In this document: piece after piece, positions 8,939 to 17,921 of the stretch | Layout of the letters: each line of letters starts with the position of its first letter | How positions within the stretch are numbered: position 1 is the stretch's first letter | Assembly (NCBI GenBank): GCA_047974625.1 | Contig: JBKECK010000034.1 | Span: forward strand, 62,001-126,000 | Origin: CADEDH01 sp047974625 | Lineage (GTDB): Bacteria; Actinomycetota; Acidimicrobiia; Acidimicrobiales; SZUA-35 | DNA length: 64,000 nucleotides | Direction of reading: 5' to 3' | Translations under genes and position numbers: made by a program | The notes under the pieces: model-generated | The model's input: the letters and a program-made list of their open reading frames with translations, nothing else | Database searches by the model: none | What the model was told of the DNA's origin: nothing

Positions 8939-9031
8939 TAACCCTTGGTTCTTCGGCCGAGGCCTCATCTAACCCTCGGTTCTTCGGCCGAGGCCTCATC
9001 TAAACCTCGGTTCTTCGGCCGAGGCCTCATC
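8939..9031. repeat. Tandem repeat, 31-bp period, three copies
   Basis: Units start at 8939, 8970 and 9001. Each contains the reverse complement of the 20-bp core of the array at 552-642, in opposite orientation. The third unit differs by one or two bases. It lies in the glpK/pfkA divergent region, 43 bases before the glpK -10. Confidence 0.9.
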
Positions 9032-9073
9032 ACCCGGGGCCCCCTCACAACGACACGCCACCCCCGGGGCCCC

Positions 9074-9079
9074 TAAGGT
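9074..9079 (+). promoter_or_regulatory. -10 hexamer TAAGGT of glpK, leaderless type
   Basis: TAAGGT is seven bases before the glpK ATG at 9087, which places the transcription start at the ATG. Confidence 0.6.
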
Positions 9080-9086
9080 GACCGGC

Positions 9087-10565
9087 ATGCCGATCGTGTT
9101 GTCCCTCGACGCTGGAACCACCGGAATCCGAGCCTTGACCGTGGACACGTCCGGAGGGGTGACTCGGGTGGCCTACCGGGAGCTCACCCAGCACTTTCCC
9201 CGGCCGGGCTGGGTCGAACACGATCTGGACGAGATCTGGCGCCTGACCCTGGAGGTCATCGACGAGGTGATGGCCGGGGTGACCGAACCGGTGGCCGCCA
9301 TCGGGATCACCAACCAGAGGGAAACCGTGGCCGCGTGGGACGCCCGCACCGGTCGACCCCGGCACCGGGCCATCGTCTGGCAGGACCGCCGCACCGCCGA
9401 CCGGTGCGCCCGCCACGAGGCCGACGGCCATCTCGACACGGTGCGGTCGGCCACAGGCCTGGTGCTCGATCCGTACTTCTCGGGCACCAAGTTCGCCTGG
9501 ATGCTGACCGAGGGCGGGGTCGAGGCCGACCAGCACCTCCGGCTGGGCACGATCGACACCTGGCTGATCTGGCAGCTCACCGGTGGAGCCGTCCACGCCA
9601 CCGAACCGTCGAACGCGTCACGCACCATGGTGTTCGACATCCGGTCCCTTACCTGGCACGAGGAACTGGCCGGGCTGCTGGGGGTCCCGTTGGCGGCGCT
9701 CCCCGAGGTCCGCCCGTCCAGCGGCCGGTTCGGGGTGACGGCGGCCACCACCGCGCTGGGCGCCGGGATCCCTGTGTCGGGTGTGGCCGGCGATCAGCAG
9801 GCTGCGTTGTTCGGGCAGGCCTGCTTCTCGCCCGGCATGGCCAAGAACACCTACGGGACCGGTTCGTTCGTGCTGATGAACGTGGGCACCGACTGCCCGC
9901 CCCCGGTGGACGGGCTGCTGACCACGGTGGCCTGGACCCTGGATGAGGGAGGACCGGTCACCTACGCCTACGAGGGCGCCATCTTCGTGACCGGCGCCGC
10001 TGTCCAGTGGCTCCGGGACGGGCTGGGCATCATCGGTGAGGCGGCCGAGATCGGACCCCTGGCCGCCGGGGTGGACGACACCGGCGGTGTCTACCTCGTC
10101 CCTGCGTTCACCGGCCTCGGGAGCCCCTGGTGGGATCCCCACGCCCGGGGCACCATCGTGGGCCTGACCCGGGGTTCGGGCCGGGCCGAGCTGGCCCGGG
10201 CCGTAGTGGAGGCCATGGCCTACCAGACCAGAGACGTGGTCGACCTGATGACGGCCGCGTCGGGTCAGCCGCCCACGGAGCTCCGGGTCGACGGGGGGGC
10301 CTCGGTGATGGATCTCCTGCTTCAGTTGCAAGCCGACCAGATCGGGGTCACGGTGACCCGGCCGGCCAACGCGGAACTCACCGCGGTGGGCGCCGCGTTC
10401 CTGGCCGGGCTGGCCGAGGGCGTCTGGTCGTCGGCCGGGGAGATCGCCGGGATCTGGTCGGCCGAGCGACGCTTCCAGCCCGCCCCGGACCGCACCGCCG
10501 CCGACATCTCCCACGCCCGTTGGCTGGCGGCGGTGGATCGCAGCCGCAACTGGGCCCGGGACTGA
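9087..10565 (+). CDS. glpK: Glycerol kinase
   Basis: A 492-residue FGGY-family kinase that phosphorylates glycerol to glycerol 3-phosphate. Family motifs are SLDAGTTGIR (phosphate binding), GITNQRET, WQDRRT, DPYFSGTKFAWML, GVAGDQQAALFGQ (with the catalytic Asp), YGTGSF and a C-terminal RVDGGAS adenosine-binding segment. Length is normal. ATG 9087 is preferred to GTG 9078 because of the leaderless -10 at 9074-9079. No glycerol uptake facilitator or GlpD is adjacent. It stands alone and is convergent with the aminotransferase. Confidence 0.93.
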   Translation: MPIVLSLDAGTTGIRALTVDTSGGVTRVAYRELTQHFPRPGWVEHDLDEIWRLTLEVIDEVMAGVTEPVAAIGITNQRETVAAWDARTGRPRHRAIVWQDRRTADRCARHEADGHLDTVRSATGLVLDPYFSGTKFAWMLTEGGVEADQHLRLGTIDTWLIWQLTGGAVHATEPSNASRTMVFDIRSLTWHEELAGLLGVPLAALPEVRPSSGRFGVTAATTALGAGIPVSGVAGDQQAALFGQACFSPGMAKNTYGTGSFVLMNVGTDCPPPVDGLLTTVAWTLDEGGPVTYAYEGAIFVTGAAVQWLRDGLGIIGEAAEIGPLAAGVDDTGGVYLVPAFTGLGSPWWDPHARGTIVGLTRGSGRAELARAVVEAMAYQTRDVVDLMTAASGQPPTELRVDGGASVMDLLLQLQADQIGVTVTRPANAELTAVGAAFLAGLAEGVWSSAGEIAGIWSAERRFQPAPDRTAADISHARWLAAVDRSRNWARD

Positions 10566-10569
10566 CGAC

Positions 10570-10584
10570 GGGCCGGACCGGCCC
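10570..10584. terminator. Possible bidirectional terminator hairpin
   Basis: GGGCCGG and CCGGCCC are separated by one base in the 21-bp gap between two convergent genes. It would form a short stem without a T tract. Confidence 0.35.
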
Positions 10585-10586
10585 GG

Positions 10587-11765
10587 TCAGCGCAGTTCGG
10601 GCAGGGCCCGGCGCAGGTTGCGGACCGCCTGCAGGGTCCGCTGCTCGTTCTCGATGAGGGCGAACCGGACGTGGCCTTCGCCGCCCGGACCGAAACCGAC
10701 CCCGGGTGAGGTGGCCACCTTGGCCTCCCGTACGAGGAACGAGCTGAACTCGAGTGAGTCCATCCGCTCCTGGTAGGCCTCGGGTATCGGGGCCCACACG
10801 AACATGGTGCCCTGCGGCCGTTTGACGTCCCACCCGATCTGGGCGAGGCCGTTGCACAGGGCGTCCCGGCGGCTCTGGTAGACGTCCCGCACCAGCTTGG
10901 GGTGTTCGGAAGCCTCGTTTAGGGTGACGGTGGCGGCGATCTGGATCGGCTGGAAGGTGCCGTAGTCGAGGTAGCTCTTGAGCTTGGTGAGGGCGGCCAC
11001 GACGTCCCGGTTGCCGAGCAGGAAGGCCACCCGCCAACCGGCCATGGAGAACGACTTCGTCATCGAGTAGAGCTCGACGCAGCGGTCCTTGGCCCCGGGG
11101 ACCTGGAGAATGGAGGGCGGGTCGTAACCGTCGAAGCCTATGTCGGCGTAGGCGTTGTCGTGGACCACGATCATGTCCCGTTCCGCCGCGAACTCGACCA
11201 CCTGGGTGAAGAAGTCGACGTCGACGCAGACGGTGGTGGGGTTGTGGGGGAACGAGATGACCAGGACCCGGGGTTTGGGCCACGAATACTCCCAGGCCCG
11301 GGCCAGGTTGTCGATGAACGCCTGGCCCTCGGCCAGGGCGACCTCGCGAATGGCGGCCCCGGCGAAGATGGGGCCCCAGATGTGGATCGGGTACGACGGG
11401 GCCGGCACCAGGCAGGCGTCCCCGGGTTGGAGCAGGACCCACATCAGGTGGGTGAAGCCCTCCTTGGCTCCGATGACGTTGAGGACCTCCGTTTCCGGGT
11501 CCACCTCGACCCCGAACCGGTTGCGGTACAAGTTGGCCACCGCCTCGCGGAGCTTCGGGATGCCCTTGGAGGCCGAGTACCGGTGGTTCCGGGCCAGGTT
11601 GGCGGCCTCGGTGAGCTTGTCCACGGCCACGTCGGGTGACGGCAGATCCGGGTTGCCGAAACCAAAATCGATCACGTCCTCACCAGCTCGCCGGGCGTTG
11701 ACCTTCAGCTCGTTGATGATCGAAAAGACGTACGGTGGCAGGTGGTTGATCCGACGAAACTCCAT
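10587..11765 (-). CDS. PLP-dependent class I aminotransferase, AlaC-like
   Basis: A 392-residue fold-type I aminotransferase. The start MEFRRINHLPPYVF, the segment NPDLPSP and the PLP-lysine motif SMTKSFSMAGWR resemble AlaC-type glutamate-pyruvate aminotransferases. SFPHNPTTVCVD contains the cofactor-binding Asn, and HDNAYADIGFDGY the Asp/Tyr pair. It probably interconverts pyruvate or another keto acid with its amino acid using glutamate. ATG 11765 is chosen over GTG 11774 because TAGGGT lies exactly seven bases before it (11779-11774). A role in alanine synthesis is likely but not proven. Confidence 0.87.
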   Translation of the reverse strand: MEFRRINHLPPYVFSIINELKVNARRAGEDVIDFGFGNPDLPSPDVAVDKLTEAANLARNHRYSASKGIPKLREAVANLYRNRFGVEVDPETEVLNVIGAKEGFTHLMWVLLQPGDACLVPAPSYPIHIWGPIFAGAAIREVALAEGQAFIDNLARAWEYSWPKPRVLVISFPHNPTTVCVDVDFFTQVVEFAAERDMIVVHDNAYADIGFDGYDPPSILQVPGAKDRCVELYSMTKSFSMAGWRVAFLLGNRDVVAALTKLKSYLDYGTFQPIQIAATVTLNEASEHPKLVRDVYQSRRDALCNGLAQIGWDVKRPQGTMFVWAPIPEAYQERMDSLEFSSFLVREAKVATSPGVGFGPGGEGHVRFALIENEQRTLQAVRNLRRALPELR

Positions 11766-11773
11766 CGGCTTCA

Positions 11774-11779
11774 CCCTAC
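11774..11779 (-). promoter_or_regulatory. -10 hexamer TAGGGT of the aminotransferase gene, leaderless type
   Basis: On the minus strand TAGGGT is followed by seven bases and the ATG at 11765. Its position argues against the alternative GTG start at 11774. Confidence 0.6.
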
Positions 11780-11925
11780 CGGTGGTCGAACGGGACAGTA
11801 GGGCAATGCTGCGACGTCCATGCCGGGGCCCGTCCCCGCCCGGCCGTCCCCCGGGCCCCGTCCCGGCGGCCTCGACACGGCCCGGGCGTCCTCAGACCCC
11901 CGACGACCCCTCCATCGGGGCTCCG

Positions 11926-12960
11926 TCACCCGGTGGGGACGGCCAGCAGAGCCGCCCCCACCGCGCCCGCCGTCGGGCCCAGCTGGGCCAGGACCACGGG
12001 CACCGGCGGCCGGTGCCCCGATCCCATGACCCGCCGGTTGGCCTCGACACCAACGGCGTCGACGAACCAGGAACCAGCGGAGCTGAGACCCCCGCCGAGG
12101 ACCACGACGCCAGGGTCGAGCACGGAGATCAGGTTGGCCACCCCCGCCCCGACCCAGAACGAGAACCGGTCGAGGACGGCGACCGCGTCGGCGTTGCCGC
12201 GTGACGCGGCCGCAACCACGTCCTCGCCCCGGATCGGGGCCCGCGGCCCGGGCCCGGGACCAAGGCGGCCCACCGGATCGAGGCCCCGTCGCTCGGCCTC
12301 GGTGGCCAGGGTGGCGAGACCGGTGCCCGACGCCATCGCTTCCCAGCACCCGACCCGGCCGCAGGCGCAGTTGGGACCGGCCGGGTCGATCAGGGTGTGG
12401 CCTGGCTCACCGGCGAAACCGTGACTCCCCCGCACGAGCCGGCCGTCGACGATGAGACCGCCCCCGATCCCCGACCCCAAGGTGACCAGGGCGGCGTGGT
12501 CATGACCCCGGGCAGCCCCGATCCGGTGCTCGGCCACCGTGGCGCAGGCGGCGTCGTTGTCGACCACCACCCGCCCTACCGGCTCGGCCGCCCACCGGGC
12601 CTTCAGCCGGGGGGTCAGGTCGTAGTCGATGATCGACGGGACGTTCGGGCCGTAGCGGAGCACGCCGGCCCGGTCGACGAGGCCGGGGAGCCCGACCCCG
12701 ACCCCCACCCCGGCCCTGGCGACGGGGCCGACCCGGGCCATCAGGCGTTCGGCCATGGAGGCGATGGTCTCGGTGAGCGCACCGGCCCCGGGAGGGGTCG
12801 GTGCCGACTCGACCGGGCCGACCCGGGGCGGGGCGGACGGATCGGGATCCGGGAGGAGGGCGACACCCAGCACCTTGGTGCCCCCGACATCAATGCCGAT
12901 GCCGATCGGGCCCGGTGGTGCCGACGCGGCGACGGGATCGCCGGAAGGGAGAAGGCTCAC
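11926..12960 (-). CDS. ROK-family sugar kinase, probable glucokinase
   Basis: A 344-residue ROK kinase. GIGIDVGGTKVLGV is the ATP-binding motif. VVVDNDAACATVAE has the catalytic Asp. The zinc motif CACGRVGCWEAMASG, with its upstream His in GEPGHTLI, is intact. VVLGGGLS is the C-terminal adenosine motif. It probably phosphorylates glucose. A glucokinase near an SRPBCC gene and a PimB-like glycosyltransferase is, from memory, a recurring actinobacterial neighbourhood, and all three are here. The start is GTG at 12960, with TAGGCT nine bases upstream. It would feed glucose into the glycogen genes present from 24 kb on. Confidence 0.82.
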   Translation of the reverse strand: MSLLPSGDPVAASAPPGPIGIGIDVGGTKVLGVALLPDPDPSAPPRVGPVESAPTPPGAGALTETIASMAERLMARVGPVARAGVGVGVGLPGLVDRAGVLRYGPNVPSIIDYDLTPRLKARWAAEPVGRVVVDNDAACATVAEHRIGAARGHDHAALVTLGSGIGGGLIVDGRLVRGSHGFAGEPGHTLIDPAGPNCACGRVGCWEAMASGTGLATLATEAERRGLDPVGRLGPGPGPRAPIRGEDVVAAASRGNADAVAVLDRFSFWVGAGVANLISVLDPGVVVLGGGLSSAGSWFVDAVGVEANRRVMGSGHRPPVPVVLAQLGPTAGAVGAALLAVPTG

Positions 12961-13027
12961 GGTGGGGGCAGCCTACCGACGGGGGTCGGTTGGGCGCTCG
13001 AACGGCGGGTCGGGCCCGCGCCCGCGC

Positions 13028-14698
13028 TCAGGCCTCGGCGAGACGGCGTCCCCCCGCCGCGGAGCCGGTCACCAGGGCCCGGTCGAGGCCGGCATGGTGG
13101 GCCCAGACAGCGGCCACCGGGCGGTCGCTGACCAGGATCAACTGGGCCCGGTTGGTCAGCCCGGCGAGCTCTTCGAGCACCCCGACGGCGTCGACATTGT
13201 CGAGCCCGGTCAGGGGGTCGAACACCACTATCGGGCGCGGACCGTCGCCGGCCGGGGCGAGGCGCTCGATCGCGGCCGCCGCCTCGTTCACCAGGCGACG
13301 GGCCGAGGGCCGGTCGGAGGGAGCGGCGGCGGCGAGACGTTCCTCGGCCCCGGCCAGGGCCAGGGCGGCGGCGACGGCCCGGTCCTCGGCCGCCCCGATG
13401 GCGGCCAGGGCCCGCTGGTGCCGGCGGACCGCGGCCATCAGCCGGGCCCTCGCCTCGTGGGCGGCCGAGAGCGATTGGGCGTCGGGCGTCCGGCGCCCGG
13501 CCAGCCAGGCCCGGGCCCGGTCCAGCACGGCCGCGACCCCGTCCCCTCCCTCGCCGGTCGCCACCGGCGTCTCGACCGTATCGAGCAGGGCGGCCAGCCG
13601 GTCGATACGGTCGAGGTACTCGGGGTTCTCGTGCTCGATGCTGAACCGGCGCAGGGCGCCCGCCACGTCGCTGGGCAGCATCGGGCCGAGGTGGACGCGG
13701 GCCTCGTCGCGCAGGGTAGAGGCCTCGACGGCCATCTCGGCGCTCAGCGGATCGTTCTCGGCCGCCGCCCACGCCTCCACTAGGGCCTCGGCGGCCTCGT
13801 CCCGGACCCGTTGAGCCAGCTCGAGGGCCGCCTGGGCCGCCGGCGGTACCTTCGGCGCCGTCCGGTACATGGTGTAGGCGGTGTAGCTGTTCACCCCGAC
13901 CCGGGCCAGGAGTTCATCCATCTCGGCCGCTTCGGCCGCGGTCGGTTCCCGCTTCCGCTTGCGCCGACCCCCGGTGTCCTCGGGGAAGGCCAGGGCCTCG
14001 AGGCGGGCCTCCTCGGCCCGGCTCAGGAGGATCGGGGCGGCCGCCGCGGTGGCGTCGACCACCGCGGCCTCGGCCGCCGTGAGCCGCTGTTCGGCCGCCA
14101 CGACCAGCCGTTTGAGACTCCCGAGGTGGCTGGCGGCCTGGGCCGACCGGCGCTCGTGGTCGGCCCAGCGGCGTTGCAGGTCGGCGACAGCGGGATCGGT
14201 CTCCGACACGGTGGGCGGCACCGCCTTGACCGTCTCGACGGCGTGGCGGACCTGGGCGGTCACGTTCTGGTAGATGTCGAGGTCGGACGATTCGGCCAGG
14301 TCGGCCTCGGCCGCGGTGAGGCGCCACCGGGCTCCGGGATCGAGGTCGGCCCGGATCTCTTCCACCATGACCGCGGCGATCTCGGCCCGGCGACGCAGGC
14401 CGGCCACCTCCAGCTCTCGGGCGATGAGGTCACCATCGCCGGTGGTGGTGCCGAGCACCGGTTCGAACCCGTCGGGGAGCGGACCCAGCGGGGCGACCAC
14501 ATTACCGTCCAACTCCAGCAGGACCCCGTCGTTCTCGACCAGGCCCCGGACCCCGGCGGTGGAACCGGCGGCGAGACGACCGATCGTGTCCGCCAACCGC
14601 TGCCGGTCGGCCGGATCCAGTCCGGCGCACACGGTGACGAACGGGTGCAGGTCGAGCACCGTGCCGTCCGGTCCTAGCTCCAGCCTCAGGAGTCGCAT
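13028..14698 (-). CDS. SMC-like coiled-coil protein with degenerate P-loop
   Basis: A 556-residue protein built like a small SMC/RecF-type ATPase. The N-terminus (MRLLRLELGPDGTVLDLHPF) and a C-terminal Walker B-like PIVVFDPLTGLDNVDAV with ILVSDRP suggest the two halves of an ABC head. About 300 residues of Ala/Glu/Arg-rich helix with basic KRKRE lie between. The expected Walker A lysine motif is missing: FVTVCAGLDPADRQRLADT stands where GxxGxGKS/T should be. It is therefore likely not a normal ATPase. It lies 74 bp downstream of the SRPBCC gene on the same strand. I do not know its function. Confidence 0.6.
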   Translation of the reverse strand: MRLLRLELGPDGTVLDLHPFVTVCAGLDPADRQRLADTIGRLAAGSTAGVRGLVENDGVLLELDGNVVAPLGPLPDGFEPVLGTTTGDGDLIARELEVAGLRRRAEIAAVMVEEIRADLDPGARWRLTAAEADLAESSDLDIYQNVTAQVRHAVETVKAVPPTVSETDPAVADLQRRWADHERRSAQAASHLGSLKRLVVAAEQRLTAAEAAVVDATAAAAPILLSRAEEARLEALAFPEDTGGRRKRKREPTAAEAAEMDELLARVGVNSYTAYTMYRTAPKVPPAAQAALELAQRVRDEAAEALVEAWAAAENDPLSAEMAVEASTLRDEARVHLGPMLPSDVAGALRRFSIEHENPEYLDRIDRLAALLDTVETPVATGEGGDGVAAVLDRARAWLAGRRTPDAQSLSAAHEARARLMAAVRRHQRALAAIGAAEDRAVAAALALAGAEERLAAAAPSDRPSARRLVNEAAAAIERLAPAGDGPRPIVVFDPLTGLDNVDAVGVLEELAGLTNRAQLILVSDRPVAAVWAHHAGLDRALVTGSAAGGRRLAEA

Positions 14699-14772
14699 GG
14701 AGCAGTCTTCGACCGCTTTCGGCGCCCGGTGTAGCGGAAACCGTCACCGGGTCCCGGTACGGCCGGGGATCA

Positions 14773-15318
14773 CTACCAGCGGTGGATCCGGGGCGGGGGC
14801 GGCGCGGGCCGCTCACCCGGACCGGCGTCACCGGCCGGGTCGGACCCGCCGGCCTCGGCCAGCGCCCCGGCGCGCGCCGCGAACCGGGCCAGGGCGGTCT
14901 GCAGGACGCGGTCCTCCAAGCGGCGCCGGACGTAGCCGGGCAGGGGCACAACAAGCTCGACGTCGAGCTCGTAGGTGACGTCGGTGGACCAGGGGTCGCC
15001 CTCGGCCGGCTCGAACCGGTAGGAGCCGTCGAGCCGGCTTGGCAGGTCGCCGCTGACCAGCGACCAGGCCATCCGGTCCGGGGCTCCGGCGTGGTCGTAG
15101 ACGAGCCGGTAGGTGATCCGGTGTCCCAGGTCGGCGGCGGTGAAGGTGGCCTGGAGGGGCCGGCCCCGATCGTCCCGATCGTCGACGGTCACCGAGGTGA
15201 CCGACGGCGCCCACTCCGGGTAGGCGTCGAGATCTGAGGCCACGGCGTAGCAGACCTCGATCGATGCGGGAACGGTGGTGAGCACCACGACATGGCCGGA
15301 GGACGACTGGTCGGACAC
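14773..15318 (-). CDS. SRPBCC/START-like (polyketide cyclase-type) protein
   Basis: A 181-residue protein with the SRPBCC ligand-binding fold: an initial strand VVLTTVPASIEVCYAVASD, then YPEWAPSVTSVTV, then later strands ending in a long helix (LEDRVLQTALARFAARAGAL). The Pro-rich C-terminal 25 residues are disordered. It binds an unknown hydrophobic ligand. Related genes lie beside pimB' in mycobacteria, and here the PimB'-like gene is 55 bp upstream on the same strand. The start is GTG 15318; TAGTCT eight bases upstream may be its -10. Confidence 0.78.
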   Translation of the reverse strand: MSDQSSSGHVVVLTTVPASIEVCYAVASDLDAYPEWAPSVTSVTVDDRDDRGRPLQATFTAADLGHRITYRLVYDHAGAPDRMAWSLVSGDLPSRLDGSYRFEPAEGDPWSTDVTYELDVELVVPLPGYVRRRLEDRVLQTALARFAARAGALAEAGGSDPAGDAGPGERPAPPPPRIHRW

Positions 15319-15373
15319 GTTGACCGAGACTATCGGCCCGACCGGGGGGCTCGGGGGCGGGCCCGCAGGCGGT

Positions 15374-16573
15374 TCAGGCCGGGGCCGGATCGGTCTGGCC
15401 GGACGTCAGATCGTCCTTGCCGGCACCGTCGGAGGGGACGCCGAGGGTCCGGTCGATGGCGGCCTTGAGGGCGTCGGCCAGGGCCCGCTGATCGAACTCG
15501 GCGACGGCCCGCTTACGGGCCGCCTCCCCCATCCGGCCGAGGGTCAGGGGATCGGTCAGCAGGGTTTCGAGCGCGTCGGCCACCTCGGCGGCCCGCCGGG
15601 GCTCGTTCACGATGATGCCGGTGACACCGTCCTCGACGGCCTCGTGGGCACCGCCGGACCGGCCGGCCACCTGGGGCACCGCGGCCGCGGCCGCTTCGAG
15701 GAACACGATGCCGAACCCCTCCTGCTCGAGGCCCATCCAGCGGTCGTGGCACAACATGGCCATGGCGTCGGCGGCACCGTACAACCGGGACTTGGTGGCT
15801 TCGTCGATCCGGCCCAGGAGCCGGACCGGGGCGCCGGTCCGGCTCACCTGGGCCAGGAGATCGTCGTGGCGGCGTCCCGTCCCGCCGATGACGGTGAGGA
15901 CGTCGTGGCCCCGGTCGGCCAGCAGACGGGTGGCGTCGATCAGGACGTCCATGCCCTTGCGGGCCACCAGACGGTTGACCGTGGCCACCACGAAGGTGTC
16001 CGGGCCGATCCCCAGCTCGGCCCGGACCGCGGCCCGTTCCGATTCGGTGAAGGGCCGGAAGCGGTCGGCGTCAACCCCGGGGGGCACGACCACGGCAGGT
16101 AGGGCCCGACCCAGGCAGCGCTCCCCCTCGGCGAGGGGGTAGCTGCCGGCCGCCACCACCAGTTCAGCCCGGTCGAGGACCCGGGCCAGGAGGCGGCGGA
16201 GACCGGGGAGCCGACCGGGGATGGTCACCTCGGCGCCGTGCAGGACGACCCCGTAGGGGCGGGCCAGGTGGGGGCCGATGAGACCGACGGGGAGGGCAGG
16301 ATCCAGCAAGACCAGGTCGGCGTGGTACCGCCGGCACAGCCGGTTGACCCGGCGCACCAGGCCCGGGTGGGGCAGCAGCAACGGTTCCGAGGTGCGCTCG
16401 ATCGGGAACGGCTGGGCCGCGTCGAAGGCGGCGTCGCCCGGGTGGGGGGTGGTCAGCACAGCGAAGCTGTCGGCCGGAAGGCGGGACCACAGCTCGTGGA
16501 GGTAGGTCTGGATCCCGCCGACCTTGGGCGGAAAGTCGTTGGTGACCAACAGGTGGCGCCGGGGGGTCGTCAC
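15374..16573 (-). CDS. GT4 glycosyltransferase, PimB'-like mannosyltransferase
   Basis: A 399-residue GT-B enzyme of family GT4. The N-terminal LLVTNDFPPKVGGIQTYLHEL is characteristic of PimB'-like phosphatidylinositol mannosyltransferases. VATVNRLVARKGMDVLIDA and the Glu-rich nucleotide-sugar motif EGFGIVFLEAAA (EX7E) mark the catalytic C-terminal half. It should transfer mannose from GDP-mannose to a phosphoinositide at the inner face of the membrane, as the first or second step of PIM synthesis. The precise acceptor is inferred. The start is GTG 16573, overlapping the queG stop as GTGA; the ATG at 16699 lies inside queG and its peptide has no family match. Confidence 0.8.
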   Translation of the reverse strand: MTTPRRHLLVTNDFPPKVGGIQTYLHELWSRLPADSFAVLTTPHPGDAAFDAAQPFPIERTSEPLLLPHPGLVRRVNRLCRRYHADLVLLDPALPVGLIGPHLARPYGVVLHGAEVTIPGRLPGLRRLLARVLDRAELVVAAGSYPLAEGERCLGRALPAVVVPPGVDADRFRPFTESERAAVRAELGIGPDTFVVATVNRLVARKGMDVLIDATRLLADRGHDVLTVIGGTGRRHDDLLAQVSRTGAPVRLLGRIDEATKSRLYGAADAMAMLCHDRWMGLEQEGFGIVFLEAAAAAVPQVAGRSGGAHEAVEDGVTGIIVNEPRRAAEVADALETLLTDPLTLGRMGEAARKRAVAEFDQRALADALKAAIDRTLGVPSDGAGKDDLTSGQTDPAPA

Positions 16574-17847
16574 GGGTGGCTCCGTTGGAGGTCGGGGCGA
16601 CGTTCCACCCGGTGGGCCCATTCGGCCCGGACCATGGGGTCGTCGTCGGTGGTCAGGGGGGCGGCCAGGTGGTCGTATCCCAGTCGGCGGGCCGCCCACA
16701 GTGCGTGCGAGCGGATCAGGGGGTTGGGGTGTCGCAGGTGTCGACGCACGATCAGCTCCACGCCGGGGGCCTCGGGGGCCGCGGTGTTACCGAGGATGAC
16801 CAGCGCGGTGCGGCGAACCACGTCGGGATCGCGTCCGGCCAGGTACCAATGACCGTACCGGCCGAGGATGTCCTTGTTCGAGGCGGCGAGGATCCACTCC
16901 ACCTCGACCCACGCTTCGGCCGCCGTCCCGCCCCCCGTGGACCCACCGCCCACGGTCCCACCTTCGGCCGTCGGTTCGCCAGCGTCGACGCCCCGCCGGG
17001 CCGGGTCGGCTGCGGGCCGCGTCCCGTCGGTGCGGGGGGTGGCGGGGCAGACCTCTTGACAGATGTCACAGCCGTAGATCCGGTCGCCGATCGCCGGCCG
17101 CAGCTCGGCTGGGATCGGTTCGGCCGCCTGTACGAGCCAGGCGATGCAGCGGCGGGCGTCGAGAACACCCGGAGCGATCAGGGCCCCGGTGGGGCACCCG
17201 TCCAGGCAGGCCTCGCACGGCCCGCACCCGTCCGGCCGGGGTGGCCCGGAGGGAGTGAGCACGGCGTCGGTGGCCACGGCGCCGATGACCACGAAACTGC
17301 CGTGATCCGGGGTAAGTAGGTTGGTATTCTTGCCCCACCAGCCGAGACCGGCCCGCCAGGCCGCGTTCCGATCGACCAGGGCATTGTCGTCGGCCACGGT
17401 CACGGTGCGGTGACCGTGGCCCCGGAGACGGTCGGCCACCGCGGCCAGACCCCGATGGAGCCGGCCGTAGGCGTGCCCGGCGCTGTAGCGCGCCACCCGG
17501 GCCGGATGCCCGACCGAGGGTGGGGCCGGGACATCGGCCGGGTAGGGGGCCACCCCCACCACCAGGGACCGGACGCCGCGGAACAGGCGGCCTGGATCGG
17601 TGGAACGGTCCGGGTTGCGGTAGGTGAACTGCATCGAACCGGACAGACCGGCCTCCCGGCGGGGGGTCAGGACGCTCCGGGCCGGTTCCAAGACCTCGGC
17701 GGTGGTGAACCCCACCGCGCTGAGCCCAGCCGCCGTGCCCACGGCGCGGAGGGCCTCTTCGAGCCCGCCCGTCGCCCGCCCGGTGTCTGGGTGACGGCGC
17801 GACGCGGCCGTCGACGGCGATTCCACGCTCACCGAGACCGGTTCCAT
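16570..17847 (-). CDS. queG: Epoxyqueuosine reductase
   Basis: A roughly 425-residue QueG, the cobalamin- and iron-sulfur-dependent enzyme that makes the last step of tRNA queuosine synthesis. Two ferredoxin-type clusters are complete: CGPCEACLDGCPTGAL and CDICQEVCPATPR. GLGWWGKNTNLLTPDHGSF is the family active-site region, and C-terminal HEAT-like repeats (NPLIRSHALWAARRLG) bind tRNA. A Gly/Ala-rich insert follows the second cluster. The start could be ATG 17847 or 17859; neither has a clear ribosome site. No other queuosine genes are nearby. The stop overlaps the glycosyltransferase start (GTGA). Confidence 0.88.
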   Translation of the reverse strand: MEPVSVSVESPSTAASRRHPDTGRATGGLEEALRAVGTAAGLSAVGFTTAEVLEPARSVLTPRREAGLSGSMQFTYRNPDRSTDPGRLFRGVRSLVVGVAPYPADVPAPPSVGHPARVARYSAGHAYGRLHRGLAAVADRLRGHGHRTVTVADDNALVDRNAAWRAGLGWWGKNTNLLTPDHGSFVVIGAVATDAVLTPSGPPRPDGCGPCEACLDGCPTGALIAPGVLDARRCIAWLVQAAEPIPAELRPAIGDRIYGCDICQEVCPATPRTDGTRPAADPARRGVDAGEPTAEGGTVGGGSTGGGTAAEAWVEVEWILAASNKDILGRYGHWYLAGRDPDVVRRTALVILGNTAAPEAPGVELIVRRHLRHPNPLIRSHALWAARRLGYDHLAAPLTTDDDPMVRAEWAHRVERRPDLQRSHP

Positions 17848-17921
17848 TCCCACCAGCATGGTGGCCCGCCCGGAGGAATGGGCGGCGCCGGGCGACACTG
17901 GCCGGGCGGGGCCGGCGCCGA

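Larger units (their letters stand above)
8653..9086. other. 434-bp divergent intergenic region between pfkA and glpK
   Basis: It carries the pfkA upstream region, a 31-bp tandem array (8939-9031), two 17-bp direct copies of ACCCCCGGGGCCCCTAA (8925-8941 and 9060-9076) bracketing the array, and the glpK -10. The second 17-bp copy overlaps the glpK -10. TTGACG at about 8848-8853 on the minus strand could be a -35 for pfkA, but no good -10 follows it. Confidence 0.6.
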
